From contig JAUHYU010000009.1 of the NCBI GenBank assembly GCA_030426345.1, positions 1 to 64,000 of the forward strand: DNA of 64,000 nt, given 5' to 3'. Numbering within the stretch: position 1 is the first letter of the stretch; each line of letters starts with the position of its first letter. Shown in pieces: positions 24,776 to 34,108 of the stretch. The translations under genes were made by a program, and so were the position numbers. The notes beneath the pieces are model-generated. The model was not told the origin of the DNA. It worked only from the letters and a program-made list of their open reading frames with translations, and did no database searches. The DNA is from Bacteroidia bacterium. Its GTDB lineage: Bacteria; Bacteroidota; Bacteroidia; Cytophagales; Cyclobacteriaceae.

Positions 24776-25663
24776 TTCTAGTTTGCAACCTGCTCTTTCC
24801 ACACTTAACTTAGCTTTCATTCCTACTGTAATAGCATAATTTTCTTTGGCATGTCCAATGGGATAATTGAACGCTAGGGGATAATCAAACTCTTCGACAT
24901 GGCTATGAATAATTTCATTCGCATCAGCACCAAAACTATCTTCATTGTCTTTCATTTCTGAAAACTGGCCTATGATCAGGCCTGCCAAATTCTCCAACAA
25001 TCCAGCTCGCTTAAGTTGTACCATCATTCGGTCAAGGTGATAGAGGTTTTCCCCAACATCCTCCAAAAACAATATCTGGTCTTCGGTATCAATATGAGAG
25101 GTGGTGCCTATGGTGTGACAAATTATAGACAAATTTCCTCCTGTGATTTTTCCTGTGGCAACGCCATACCGATTTAGAGAATGGCTCTCGATGGTATGAG
25201 ACATTTCTTTACCAAAAACCAAATCATGCAGCCATTGCAATGAGGTTGGTTTCAGTGCATAAAAAAACGAAGGCATAGGTGAATGAATACTAGCGATACC
25301 GAGATTAAAAAGATGTAAATGAAATGCTGTAACGTCGCTAAATCCACAAATCCATTTTGGGTTGGTGAAAAGTGGTCTAAAATCCATGGCATCGATAATC
25401 CTTGTAGATCCGTAGCCGCCTCGCACCATGAATATCGCCTTTATCTCAGGGTTGTCTATCATGCGCTGAAGATCTTCCTTGCGCTCCTCGTCTGTACCAG
25501 CAAATTGATGGTGGGAAGCAAAAACATATTCTCCTACTTTGACTTCCAGCCCCCAGCCCTTTAGCACCTCAATTCCCTCAAGGGTATGGGTTTTATGCAC
25601 TTTTTTTGCTGTGGCAACTATGCCAACCTTATCACCCGATTTTAAAAACTGAGGAATTATCAT
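24761..25663 (-). CDS. ldcA: LD-carboxypeptidase (peptidase S66 family)
   Basis: Cytoplasmic serine carboxypeptidase that removes the terminal D-Ala from murein tetrapeptides during cell-wall recycling. The 300 residues show the S66 pattern: KSGDKVGIVATAKK at the start, nucleophile Ser in FMVRGGYGSTRII, catalytic Glu in LFLEDVGENLYHLDRM, and catalytic His in NYPIGHAKENYAITVG. Length is normal. The gene carries a loose dispersed motif copy at 25367-25390. It starts just past the terminator of the bamA/skp operon. Confidence 0.92.
   Translation of the reverse strand: MIIPQFLKSGDKVGIVATAKKVHKTHTLEGIEVLKGWGLEVKVGEYVFASHHQFAGTDEERKEDLQRMIDNPEIKAIFMVRGGYGSTRIIDAMDFRPLFTNPKWICGFSDVTAFHLHLFNLGIASIHSPMPSFFYALKPTSLQWLHDLVFGKEMSHTIESHSLNRYGVATGKITGGNLSIICHTIGTTSHIDTEDQILFLEDVGENLYHLDRMMVQLKRAGLLENLAGLIIGQFSEMKDNEDSFGADANEIIHSHVEEFDYPLAFNYPIGHAKENYAITVGMKAKLSVERAGCKLELYKK
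25367..25390 (-). repeat. Loose dispersed motif copy inside ldcA
   Basis: AAAGTGGTCTAAAATCCATG has the A-tract and CCATG parts of the consensus, with TG in place of GC at the right spacing. Confidence 0.35.
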
Positions 25664-25671
25664 GGTTCAAA

Positions 25672-25703
25672 ATAAAAAAACCTCAGCGGATATCGCAGAG
25701 GTT
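25672..25703 (-). terminator. Rho-independent terminator of the bamA-skp operon
   Basis: On the minus strand a stem of AACCTC and GCG segments with one internal mismatch and a five-base loop is followed by a run of T residues. It lies about 28 bp after the last skp gene. Confidence 0.8.
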
Positions 25704-25728
25704 TCATGGAATTTTGAGGCTTTTTATA
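25702..25728 (+). repeat. Dispersed motif copy between ldcA and skp
   Basis: CATGGAATTTTGAGGCTTTT is a near-perfect forward copy, exact CATGG-N9-GC spacing, squeezed between the skp stop codon and the terminator stem. Confidence 0.75.
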
Positions 25729-25730
25729 CC

Positions 25731-26285
25731 TTATTTAGCTGGTGCTTCTTTAGCAGGAGGCTCTATTCCCAATTGCTTGAACACAAGATCAGAGATGTTG
25801 TATTCCTCTTTTGCATATAGGATAATATTCAGACCTACCTCAGGCTGACCAGAGTTGAGTATATGTGTATATCCGTTGGCTTTGGCCACTTCGTCTATAG
25901 CCTTTTGGATTTTGTCATATGCAGGTTGTAGTAATTCACCTTGCTTGCGTTGCAGTGAGGCTTGAGCGTCTTGTTCAAATTTCTGAATGGACTGTTGCAA
26001 AGTTTGTAATTCCTGTTCTTTGTCCGCACGAACTTCAGGAATCATGTTCTCCATATTTTGTCGATAATCAGCTACTTTGGTTTGAAAATCTTTGCCCTTA
26101 GCCTCCATTTGTGTGGACAGTTGTTGCTGATAAGTTTTGAGATCAGACTCAATTTGTTTTGATTCTGGCATATTGCTCAAAATATACTCTGCATTTGTGT
26201 ATCCGATCTTAAGACCGGCATCTTGCGCCTTTACTGACATAGTCGTTGCTAAAAGCGCAAGCATAAAAATCCATCTAGTTTTCAT
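25731..26285 (-). CDS. OmpH/Skp family periplasmic chaperone (second copy)
   Basis: Periplasmic holdase that protects unfolded outer-membrane proteins on the way to BamA. The 184 residues have a signal peptide (WIFMLALLATTMSVKAQ), then IGYTNAEYILSNMPESKQIESDL, a long coiled-coil hairpin (residues 45-120) and a C-terminal strand region. The end is Ala/Pro/Lys-rich. It is the last gene of the uppS-bamA-skp-skp operon and is paralogous to the preceding gene. Confidence 0.9.
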   Translation of the reverse strand: MKTRWIFMLALLATTMSVKAQDAGLKIGYTNAEYILSNMPESKQIESDLKTYQQQLSTQMEAKGKDFQTKVADYRQNMENMIPEVRADKEQELQTLQQSIQKFEQDAQASLQRKQGELLQPAYDKIQKAIDEVAKANGYTHILNSGQPEVGLNIILYAKEEYNISDLVFKQLGIEPPAKEAPAK

Positions 26286-26312
26286 ATAAATTTAAATTAA
26301 TTGATTACTTAT

Positions 26313-26846
26313 TTATTTTATAGTATCATTTTCATCTCCATATCCCAATTCCTCCAACACATAGTCGGTATAGTCATGCTTAGGATCTGTATATATCATC
26401 ACCATGTCGGTAGATTTATCAAACATAAATTGTAACCTGTGTGCCTTACATACTTTTTCTGTCGCTTCAAACACACTTTCCAACACTGGTTTTACCAATT
26501 CTTTTTTCTTTAGGAAAAATAAACCTTCATAGCCAAATACCTGAGTATTGTATTCCTTTACTTCTTCTTCCTTTGTCTTAATGGCCTTCATCCGCTCATC
26601 TTTCATTTCCTGAGTGAGCAATACCTCCTCGGCCTGCAACTCATTATACATCCCCTCTATCTCTTGATACATTTGCTGAATTTCCTTTTGCCAAGTTGTC
26701 GACAATTGATCAATTTCAGCTTGCGCTTCTTTATATTCCGGCATTTGAGCTAGAATATAATCAGAATCGATATATCCGAATTTTTGAGCTTCCGCTGCAA
26801 AAGTCAGACCAAAGAATAACGGCAAAAATAAAATAAATTTTGTCAT
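26313..26846 (-). CDS. OmpH/Skp family periplasmic chaperone (first copy)
   Basis: Same family as the downstream neighbour. The 177 residues start with a signal peptide (FILFLPLFFGLTFAAEAQ), then KFGYIDSDYILAQMPEYKEAQAEID and a charged coiled coil. It ends with an acidic tail (GYGDENDTIK) rather than the Ala/Lys tail of its paralogue, suggesting the two have diverged. It begins 9 bp after the bamA stop codon. Confidence 0.9.
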   Translation of the reverse strand: MTKFILFLPLFFGLTFAAEAQKFGYIDSDYILAQMPEYKEAQAEIDQLSTTWQKEIQQMYQEIEGMYNELQAEEVLLTQEMKDERMKAIKTKEEEVKEYNTQVFGYEGLFFLKKKELVKPVLESVFEATEKVCKAHRLQFMFDKSTDMVMIYTDPKHDYTDYVLEELGYGDENDTIK

Positions 26847-26855
26847 TCCTAAATA

Positions 26856-29591
26856 TTACCTGAATTGTTGCCCAATTGAGAAATGGAACTGGCCACCACT
26901 TGGCTTATTTGTTCCCGGTACTTCGTCAAACCCATACCCCCAGTCAATACCCAGCAAACCAAACGCCGGCATAAAGATCCGTGCACCAATACCGGCAGAT
27001 CTATAATTATCAAATGGATCGAATTCTTTCAATGTATGGAAATTGTTTCCGGCTTCTGCAAATCCCAATACATAGATGGTAGAAGATGCCGCCATGGATA
27101 ATGGATACCTCAATTCAAAAACAAATTTATCGTAAGCCACACCACCATTCAAGCCATAATCTGTTGATAAAAATCTGCCATAGCCTGGTGGTGTTATTTG
27201 ATTGTCCTCATATCCTCGTAGTGCTATCAGATCGTACCCAACGATGTAATTGTTTGCTCCCGACAAACCACTACCTCCCATTTGGAAACGGTCAAAAGGC
27301 CCGGTGGGAGCATAGTCAGAATACGTTCCTATAAATCCAAAATGGGCACGAGCACTGAAAACCAGATTGCCTATTACCTTCTGGAAATACTTGGCATCAA
27401 ACATCCATTTGTGATATTCTATCCAGCCATACAGCTTTTCCGGTTCTGCATCGTCGTAATATGAAGCATCTCTAAATAGTGAATATGGAGGTGTCAAGTC
27501 CAAACTTAATGAAATCGAAGATCCTGCTCTTGGAAACATTGGGTTGTCAATACTGTTACGCGCTATAGTAAGGTTATATTTCAAATTGCGGGCCACACCA
27601 GTACTAAATCCAATTTGGTTATTTCCGGTCGATTGATAATCATCAAATATATAATGGGAGAAGGAGAAGGTGTTGGACATGGTAAAATAATCATCAGGCC
27701 ATTTCAGCCTTCTTCCCAATCCAGCACTTAAGGTATTCATGATCATAGAGCCATATTCTTGCTGCGTATAGTAATTGGTATTTCGGATTACGGAGCGGTT
27801 TGCACCAATGGTCAACGAGTTAGGCTTTTTGCCCCCTAGCCATGGTTCTGTAAAGGTGATGGAATAGTTCTGATATATTCTCCCGTTGGCTTGTACGCGC
27901 AGAGACAGACGCTGTCCGTCTCCCACAGGGAGTGGTTTCCATGCCTTAAAATTGGTGATATTCCTCAAAGAGAAATTGTTGAAAACTAGCCCTACAGTAC
28001 CCACAAATCCATAATAACCTCCCCAACCCCCTGAAAGTTCTACCTGATCAGATGGTTTTTCTACGAGAGAATATTCTATATCAACAGTTCCATCTGCAGG
28101 ATTTGGCACGGGGCTTATTCCTATTTGCTCGGGGTCAAAATAGCCTAGCTGCGAAAGTTCGCGCTGTGTCCTGATCAGCAAAGACCTGTTAAAAAACTGA
28201 CCGGGAAGTGTCCTGATCTCACGACGGATTACATGGTCATTTGTTCTGTCGTTACCGGTGATAATCACCTTATTGATCCGTGCCTGATCACCTTCATAAA
28301 CTCGCATTTCCAAATCAATAGAATCATTGTTGATCCTGACCTCTACCGGGTTTACATTGAAAAATAAGTATCCATAATCCATGTAAAGAGAGCTGATGTC
28401 TTCGCCATTAGGATTGAATGTCAGTTTCTTTTGAATCAGCTCCATGTCATAGACATCACCCTTTTTAACGCCAAGTACCTGATCTAAGATATTGTCATTA
28501 TATACAAAATTTCCACTCCACTTAATGTCTCCAAAATAGTATTTCTCGCCTTCTTCTACTTTAATATTAATGTTGATTTCATTGGCCCCAGCATCGTATA
28601 TGGAATCTGAGATGATTCTGGCATCCCGATACCCCTTGGAATTGTAGTAAGTAATCAAGCCGTTTTTATCAGTCTTGAACTCATCTTTTTTAAACTTTGA
28701 TGACTTGAAGAAATTGACGTTTATACTTTCACCAAAATAGTTTTTTATATCTTCTTTTGTGACTTCGTGAGATTTGGTAAGAAATTTCCAAGCACTTTTT
28801 GGGGTGGTGTTTTTCATGGTTTTAAAACCATCTTTAAAGACATCAAAGCGTAATTTCTCGTTAGTCTTTTTAAACTTAGATCTGAGTTTATCATCTACGA
28901 TATCTTCATTGCCTTCAAAAGAAACGCGGTTGATGCGCACTTTGGATTTTTTATCTACTAAGATATTGAGCATTACACCATTAGTGATGATGGTATCTTT
29001 TTGTTGCTCAATTTTCACTTCCGTATTCAAAAAACCCTTATCAACAAAATAATTCTTTACGGTAAGCTCGGCATTTTTCAATACAGGATCTGAAACAATT
29101 CTACCTTTGATGAGATCGAGGTTTTCTTTGATATCAGTATCCTGGGTCTTATTGACACCTTTCAAAAAGATTCTAGTCAGCTTCGGTCTTTCTGTGAGTT
29201 CTAAAACTAGAGAAACCTTATCCCCCTCTACTTTACTGATGTATAGGGCGACATTTCCTATAATTCCCCTATCCCAAAGTTTCTTGATTGCATTACTGGT
29301 TGTCTGGCTCGGAATCCTAATTTTGTCACCAACTTTCAATCCGGAAAGGGAAATGAGGGCATTTTTATCAATTGTTTCCAAGCCGGTAACGGATATATCT
29401 GCGATTTCATATTCGCGAGGGTTAGCGTAGCTTAGGGCAACTTTGTCGTTGTCTTCAACAGTGGGTTTGGCACTATTACCCATCCCCAATTTGATCTGGC
29501 CAAAAGCATTAGATCCAAGAAGTTGGAATACCAATGTGAAGGTCAAGAGCCCTGCGTATATGCTATATTTCCTTTTCAATAACTTTTCCAA
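26856..29591 (-). CDS. bamA: Outer membrane protein assembly factor BamA
   Basis: Central component of the BAM complex that inserts beta-barrel proteins in the outer membrane. The 911 residues comprise a signal peptide, about five POTRA domains (from ISVTGLETIDKNALISLSGL to about residue 500) and a C-terminal 16-strand barrel with the typical DFxG-like late segments and a terminal aromatic residue (FSIGQQFR). It is somewhat longer than the E. coli protein, as is usual in Bacteroidetes. Its start overlaps the end of uppS by 29 bases, so translation of the two is probably coupled. Confidence 0.95.
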   Translation of the reverse strand: MEKLLKRKYSIYAGLLTFTLVFQLLGSNAFGQIKLGMGNSAKPTVEDNDKVALSYANPREYEIADISVTGLETIDKNALISLSGLKVGDKIRIPSQTTSNAIKKLWDRGIIGNVALYISKVEGDKVSLVLELTERPKLTRIFLKGVNKTQDTDIKENLDLIKGRIVSDPVLKNAELTVKNYFVDKGFLNTEVKIEQQKDTIITNGVMLNILVDKKSKVRINRVSFEGNEDIVDDKLRSKFKKTNEKLRFDVFKDGFKTMKNTTPKSAWKFLTKSHEVTKEDIKNYFGESINVNFFKSSKFKKDEFKTDKNGLITYYNSKGYRDARIISDSIYDAGANEININIKVEEGEKYYFGDIKWSGNFVYNDNILDQVLGVKKGDVYDMELIQKKLTFNPNGEDISSLYMDYGYLFFNVNPVEVRINNDSIDLEMRVYEGDQARINKVIITGNDRTNDHVIRREIRTLPGQFFNRSLLIRTQRELSQLGYFDPEQIGISPVPNPADGTVDIEYSLVEKPSDQVELSGGWGGYYGFVGTVGLVFNNFSLRNITNFKAWKPLPVGDGQRLSLRVQANGRIYQNYSITFTEPWLGGKKPNSLTIGANRSVIRNTNYYTQQEYGSMIMNTLSAGLGRRLKWPDDYFTMSNTFSFSHYIFDDYQSTGNNQIGFSTGVARNLKYNLTIARNSIDNPMFPRAGSSISLSLDLTPPYSLFRDASYYDDAEPEKLYGWIEYHKWMFDAKYFQKVIGNLVFSARAHFGFIGTYSDYAPTGPFDRFQMGGSGLSGANNYIVGYDLIALRGYEDNQITPPGYGRFLSTDYGLNGGVAYDKFVFELRYPLSMAASSTIYVLGFAEAGNNFHTLKEFDPFDNYRSAGIGARIFMPAFGLLGIDWGYGFDEVPGTNKPSGGQFHFSIGQQFR

Positions 29592-30297
29592 ACCTTCTTT
29601 CTCTTTTTTGATAAGCCACTATTGCCTCGTATAAATGTTCTTTTCTGAAGTCTGGCCACAAAATATCCGTAATGTATAATTCAGTGTAGGCTATTTGCCA
29701 AAGTAGAAAATTACTGATCCTCATTTCCCCACTTGTTCTTATTAGCAGTTCGGGATCAGGGATGTTTTTAGTACAAAGATAGTCCGAAAATAGATCATAA
29801 TTGACATCTTCAAAACCTATTGTATCATTTTTAACATCTTTTAACAAATCTTTAACAGCCTTTAAAATCTCCCATCTGCCACTATAACTAAGGGCCAAAA
29901 TCAAATTTAATCCATCGTTATTCTTTGTCAGCTCCATACTTTCTTTCAATTCCTGCTGGCAGTTTTTTGGCAGTGCTGAAGTATCCCCAATGGATGTAAG
30001 CCTTACATTATTCTTAGTGAGCGTGGAGGTTTCTTTTTTGATCGTTGATACCAAAAGCTCCATCAACCCACGTACTTCCAATTTTGGCCTGTTCCAATTT
30101 TCTGTAGAAAAGGCATATAGAGTTAGGTGCTTAATACCAAGTTCTGCACACGTTTCCGTGGTTTGCCGCACGGCTTCCACAGCATTTCTATGCCCAAAGA
30201 TCCTTTTTGCACCTTGTTTTTTTGCCCAACGTCCATTTCCGTCCATAATAACGGCAATATGTTTGGGCAAATGGTTTATATCTATGAGGTCCTTCAT
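29563..30297 (-). CDS. uppS: Isoprenyl transferase (undecaprenyl diphosphate synthase)
   Basis: Cis-prenyltransferase that makes the C55 lipid carrier for cell-wall and glycan synthesis. The 244 residues contain HIAVIMDGNGRWAKKQG (catalytic Asp), FGHRNAVEAVRQ, LTLYAFSTENWNRP, and the C-terminal RTSGEMRISNFLLWQIAYTE. All family motifs are intact. It lies between the DUF6089 genes and bamA on the same strand, a conserved Bacteroidetes arrangement. Confidence 0.96.
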   Translation of the reverse strand: MKDLIDINHLPKHIAVIMDGNGRWAKKQGAKRIFGHRNAVEAVRQTTETCAELGIKHLTLYAFSTENWNRPKLEVRGLMELLVSTIKKETSTLTKNNVRLTSIGDTSALPKNCQQELKESMELTKNNDGLNLILALSYSGRWEILKAVKDLLKDVKNDTIGFEDVNYDLFSDYLCTKNIPDPELLIRTSGEMRISNFLLWQIAYTELYITDILWPDFRKEHLYEAIVAYQKRERRFGKVIEKEI

Positions 30298-30378
30298 TCA
30301 ATAAAAGATCGTCGCTTCAAAATGGAGTGCAAAGTTGGTGGTTTTTTTTCTTTTTATAAAGGTTTTATTTACAACACT

Positions 30379-31056
30379 TTAATAAAAGTCATAAGGACAG
30401 GGAACGTCCCAGATAATATAGCTAATTGAAAAGCCAACGAAATTGTACCAGTCGTTGTCGTACTTATTGCCGTATTGGTAGTTTTTATTGGCAATATCTC
30501 CATCAGAATACCCATCTAAATGATCAAAAAACAGAGATCGGATACCTATTTCGAGATTAAGGTTTATTTGTGGGTTTAGAGCATATTTTATACCACCTCC
30601 AAAAGGAAGGGCCAACTGTATGTTACTGCTTCCATTGAGATTTTGGTCTCCACCAAAAAAGCCAAAACCACCAATTCCCACAAGCATATAGGGAGACCAA
30701 CGATTAAGTGAATGCTCACCTTTATAATCTAAGAAATTATATTCTAAAATTGCAGCAGCCTCTACAATGGTTGATTGAAATGATGCTTGCCTATTTGCTG
30801 CGAATGGATCAATCGGATTTTTATCCGTTCCACTAATCATTCCACCGGTGAGACTCGCCCTGACGCTAAAAATATTATCAAAATTATGTTTATAAAACCC
30901 GAGGATTCCAGGCTTTACGTTTTCCATGGAATATCCACGCATTAAATCCCCTGCATAATTAATACCTCCTATGCCCACGCCAATTTCAGAACGCTGTGCA
31001 AATCCATGGCTCGATATCGCCAGAAAGATACAAACACAAATTATTTTCAATTTCAA
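30379..31056 (-). CDS. DUF6089 outer-membrane beta-barrel protein (short paralogue)
   Basis: The track begins at a TTG overlapping the previous stop codon, but the TTG at 31056 gives MKLKIICVCIFLAISSHGFAQ, a clean signal peptide, so I use that start. About 225 residues follow the DUF6089 pattern: EIGVGIGGINYAGDL at the mature N-terminus, alternating beta strands, LPFGGGIKYALNPQINLNLEIG, and the conserved LFFDHLDGYSD segment. The protein ends in PCPYDFY. Its role is unknown, probably an outer-membrane barrel. It is the third of three tandem family members. Confidence 0.8.
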   Translation of the reverse strand: MKLKIICVCIFLAISSHGFAQRSEIGVGIGGINYAGDLMRGYSMENVKPGILGFYKHNFDNIFSVRASLTGGMISGTDKNPIDPFAANRQASFQSTIVEAAAILEYNFLDYKGEHSLNRWSPYMLVGIGGFGFFGGDQNLNGSSNIQLALPFGGGIKYALNPQINLNLEIGIRSLFFDHLDGYSDGDIANKNYQYGNKYDNDWYNFVGFSISYIIWDVPCPYDFY

Positions 31057-31100
31057 ATCATAAATGCTTAATGTCCGACTATAACGCAAGATGGCATAGA

Positions 31101-32135
31101 TCAATTGGCAAATATATAAGAAAACTTAATGGACGTTATTGTAATTACGTCACTTTTACTACCTCCTCTTACATCACCGTCATTGCCAAATCCGTGATAA
31201 ACGGTATATGATTGGCCATCGTATTTAGACTCGTATGTGTATTCACTTGTAGAATTGTTGATTATATTTTGATCTCTCAATTTATTTTTTATCACTGCTG
31301 TTGTCTCCTGTGATCTGTCAGACAATGTCCGTGCCAACTCGCTATCCAGAACTCCCAAATCCACATAATCTGATCCTACATCATCGAGATAATCAGAAAG
31401 AAAGTATACCGCAGAAGCCTCCAAGTACAGGTCCATCTTATATCCGAGCCTAATTCTGACGCCACCTCCAAAGGGAATTCCAAGCTGGATGGGGCTATAT
31501 TTATTGCCATAGTCGGGGTGATTTTGCCCTTCTGTTCCAAGCGGTCTTAGAGCCACCCAATCACCTGCATTGCCAAATGGAATCCCATCCCGTGACATTT
31601 CTGGAACTTTTGCTTTAGGGTTGCTGTAAAGAACAGATAGTCCTGCCGATAAGTAAACATTAAAATTTCTACGCTTAAAGTACTCAAACGGATCGCGAAG
31701 CAAGTTCAAATTGCTAATCAGTGAGATACCAACCATATCATTTCTAAAGCTCAAATTGCGCACATATTTTCTTGCTGCAACTGTAGTAGCGTACGGGTCT
31801 GAAAAATTATCATTACTGAAAATTCTACCATACATCAATTCCCCTTTGAAAAATAAATGACTGGATTGGTGGTAATTGACAAATGCGGAAACTCCGGGAC
31901 GCATGGATTTTAGGGTGTTTTTGAGGTAGTTTTCATTGGCCGAGAGATCCCCAAAGTAGTTTAGCATGTGAACCCCAATCCCACCATTAAAATATTTAGT
32001 TTCTTTTGTTGCTCTTAAATATCCTGCTTCTGAGGAGTGGTTCTTTCTTTTATACTTAAATTCTGTATACTGTGAAAATGCATCTACAGATAGCAGATTA
32101 CAGAAAACAAGGATATATAAAACTCTAACGCCCAC
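31101..32135 (-). CDS. DUF6089 outer-membrane beta-barrel protein (second copy)
   Basis: The 344-residue protein has a signal peptide (VLYILVFCNLLSVDAFSQ) followed by GGIGVHMLNYFGDLSANENYL. Long stretches correspond to its upstream neighbour: YVRNLSFRNDM, LGIPFGGGVRIRLGYKMDLYLE, DYLDDVGSDYVDLG. The Ser/Asp-rich loop differs. It overlaps the preceding gene by 11 bases, so translation may be coupled. No experimental function is known to me for the family. Confidence 0.83.
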   Translation of the reverse strand: MGVRVLYILVFCNLLSVDAFSQYTEFKYKRKNHSSEAGYLRATKETKYFNGGIGVHMLNYFGDLSANENYLKNTLKSMRPGVSAFVNYHQSSHLFFKGELMYGRIFSNDNFSDPYATTVAARKYVRNLSFRNDMVGISLISNLNLLRDPFEYFKRRNFNVYLSAGLSVLYSNPKAKVPEMSRDGIPFGNAGDWVALRPLGTEGQNHPDYGNKYSPIQLGIPFGGGVRIRLGYKMDLYLEASAVYFLSDYLDDVGSDYVDLGVLDSELARTLSDRSQETTAVIKNKLRDQNIINNSTSEYTYESKYDGQSYTVYHGFGNDGDVRGGSKSDVITITSIKFSYIFAN

Positions 32136-33180
32136 GGGTTTTATTTAGAATATAAGAAATTTTAAAACTAGAAACTAGAAAAGTATCGTTGCTTGGCCCT
32201 CCTCTTTTAGCACCAGTTTCCTGCCCATAACCCTTAATTACCGTGTACAAGTCCCCATCATATTTTGAAATATATTGTACCTTGGTGGTACTGGATAAAT
32301 CCCTGTTTTTTCCATTGCTAACGGCTAGTTCTTCGGCAGACCGATCAGACATAGATTTGGCCAAATCGCCCTCCAATGCTCCGAGGTCTACATATTTTTC
32401 GCTGACATCATCAATATAATCTGTTAAAAGAAGTCGATAGTTTACCTCCACTGATAAATCCAACTGCTCTGAAATCTTAAAGGAAAACCCGCCCCCAAAG
32501 GGTATGGAAATTTGAATATTGCTGTATGGACTTCTGTCATAATATGGACTAAATTGGCCCTCTGTTCCCAATGGTCTTAAAGAAACCCACTCACCTGAGT
32601 TGGGATATCGTTCGTTATTGGGTTTGAAATCAGGCACCTTACCTTTTGGGTCATGGTAAAAAATACTAATACCACCATTAACGTAAATATTGAAGGATTT
32701 CCTTTGACGGAAACTCAGGTAATTCTTAAAAAAATACAACTGAGACATCAAAGAAAAATCAAATATGTCATTCCTAAAACTCAAATTGCGGATGTATCTG
32801 CCCCTCGACTCCACTCCTTGAGGATTAGCAGAAATATAATCTTCACCTGTCAATCTGCCATATAGTAATTCTGCTTTTAAGCTCATTCTGGGCCTATAGT
32901 GGTATCGAGCAAATGCACTTATCCCCAGCTTGATCTGACTAATGTCTGTGCTAATAAAATTTTCAGCAGGGGCGAGGTCGCCAAAATAGGTGAGCAAATT
33001 GAAACTACCACCTATGGATAAGTAGCGATTTTTTTTAAAATCCTTTTTCTTAACTTTGAACCTCTCCATATTGGAGCGATACCCCAAATCTGTTTTAGGG
33101 CGTTTGTCCTGACCCTGCGCTATCCATGGCATGGAAAATAGAATTAAAATGAAATATGTGAATAGCCGTGTCTTCATCAA
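32125..33180 (-). CDS. DUF6089 outer-membrane beta-barrel protein (first copy)
   Basis: The 351-residue protein has a signal peptide (FTYFILILFSMPWIAQGQ), a basic segment rich in Lys and Arg, and then GGSFNLLTYFGDLAPAENF. Shared blocks with the next gene include YIRNLSFRNDIF, RPLGTEGQFSPYYD, IPFGGGFSFKISEQLDLSVEV and TDYIDDVSEKYVDLGALEG, showing a tandem duplication. It lies 1 bp after nadK in the minus-strand operon. Confidence 0.83.
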   Translation of the reverse strand: MMKTRLFTYFILILFSMPWIAQGQDKRPKTDLGYRSNMERFKVKKKDFKKNRYLSIGGSFNLLTYFGDLAPAENFISTDISQIKLGISAFARYHYRPRMSLKAELLYGRLTGEDYISANPQGVESRGRYIRNLSFRNDIFDFSLMSQLYFFKNYLSFRQRKSFNIYVNGGISIFYHDPKGKVPDFKPNNERYPNSGEWVSLRPLGTEGQFSPYYDRSPYSNIQISIPFGGGFSFKISEQLDLSVEVNYRLLLTDYIDDVSEKYVDLGALEGDLAKSMSDRSAEELAVSNGKNRDLSSTTKVQYISKYDGDLYTVIKGYGQETGAKRGGPSNDTFLVSSFKISYILNKTRGR

Positions 33181-33181
33181 T

Positions 33182-34057
33182 TTAGTTCCTTACATCCAGT
33201 CCCCAATTCAATTTTTTGCGCAAAGTGTTCACAAATCCATACCCATCAAATTTTATCAATTTTGCTTCAAATGCTTCTTTACAAACTCGAAGTTTCAATC
33301 CTGATGGAATAATGATAGATCTTGAGTCTAACGAAGTCATACAATAATTGCTCCTACTCTCGACTTCTAACGTGATCGTACATGAGTCTGAAACAATCAA
33401 CGGACGAACATTCAGGTTATGCGGGCTGACAGGTGTCAATATAAGGTTATTGGAATGTGGCATCACAACAGGACCACCGCAACTCAGTGAATAACCAGTC
33501 GATCCTGTAGGCGTGGCGATGATTAGGCCATCTGCCCAATACGAATTTAAAAATTCATCATTGATATAGGTATGGACTGTGATCATCGAAGAAGTGTCTT
33601 GTTTTAATACTGCCACTTCATTCAACCCAAAATTCAGATCACCAAAAATGCCATCTTCGGATTCTATTTTTATCAACATGCGTGAATCAAGGGTGTAGCT
33701 TTTGGTTTCTATGCATGCCATGGCTTCGGCTATCATTTCTTTATTGGTTGTAGCCAAAAAACCAAGCCTGCCTGTATTTACACCCAAAATGGGAACTTCC
33801 GATTTGCCAACATGCGTTATAGTTTCCAACAGCGTACCATCCCCTCCTATGCTAATAACAAAATCAAAATCATCAAACGCTGATTCAGGGGTATATGCCA
33901 TACAATCCTTTACGTCCACGTTATTTTCCTCGGCCTGATCATAAAATGTCTGTGAAAGAAAAATCTCATGTTTCTTTTCCCTTAGAAGGCCAATGGTATA
34001 TTCGATTACATGGATAGAATGCCCGGCAAATACTTTTCCGTGGATTGCTATTTTCAT
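33182..34057 (-). CDS. nadK: NAD kinase
   Basis: Phosphorylates NAD to NADP. The 291 residues contain the signature GGDGTLLETITHVG, NTGRLGFLATTNKE, TSSMITVHTYINDE and TPTGSTGYSLSCGGPVVMP. All are standard for NadK. It sits between the CBS-domain gene and the DUF6089 set, a conserved Bacteroidetes order. Confidence 0.97.
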   Translation of the reverse strand: MKIAIHGKVFAGHSIHVIEYTIGLLREKKHEIFLSQTFYDQAEENNVDVKDCMAYTPESAFDDFDFVISIGGDGTLLETITHVGKSEVPILGVNTGRLGFLATTNKEMIAEAMACIETKSYTLDSRMLIKIESEDGIFGDLNFGLNEVAVLKQDTSSMITVHTYINDEFLNSYWADGLIIATPTGSTGYSLSCGGPVVMPHSNNLILTPVSPHNLNVRPLIVSDSCTITLEVESRSNYCMTSLDSRSIIIPSGLKLRVCKEAFEAKLIKFDGYGFVNTLRKKLNWGLDVRN

Positions 34058-34108
34058 ATTAAACCTGAAAGATAATGATGTAATTTATGTAAATGATCCT
34101 GAAAGGGA

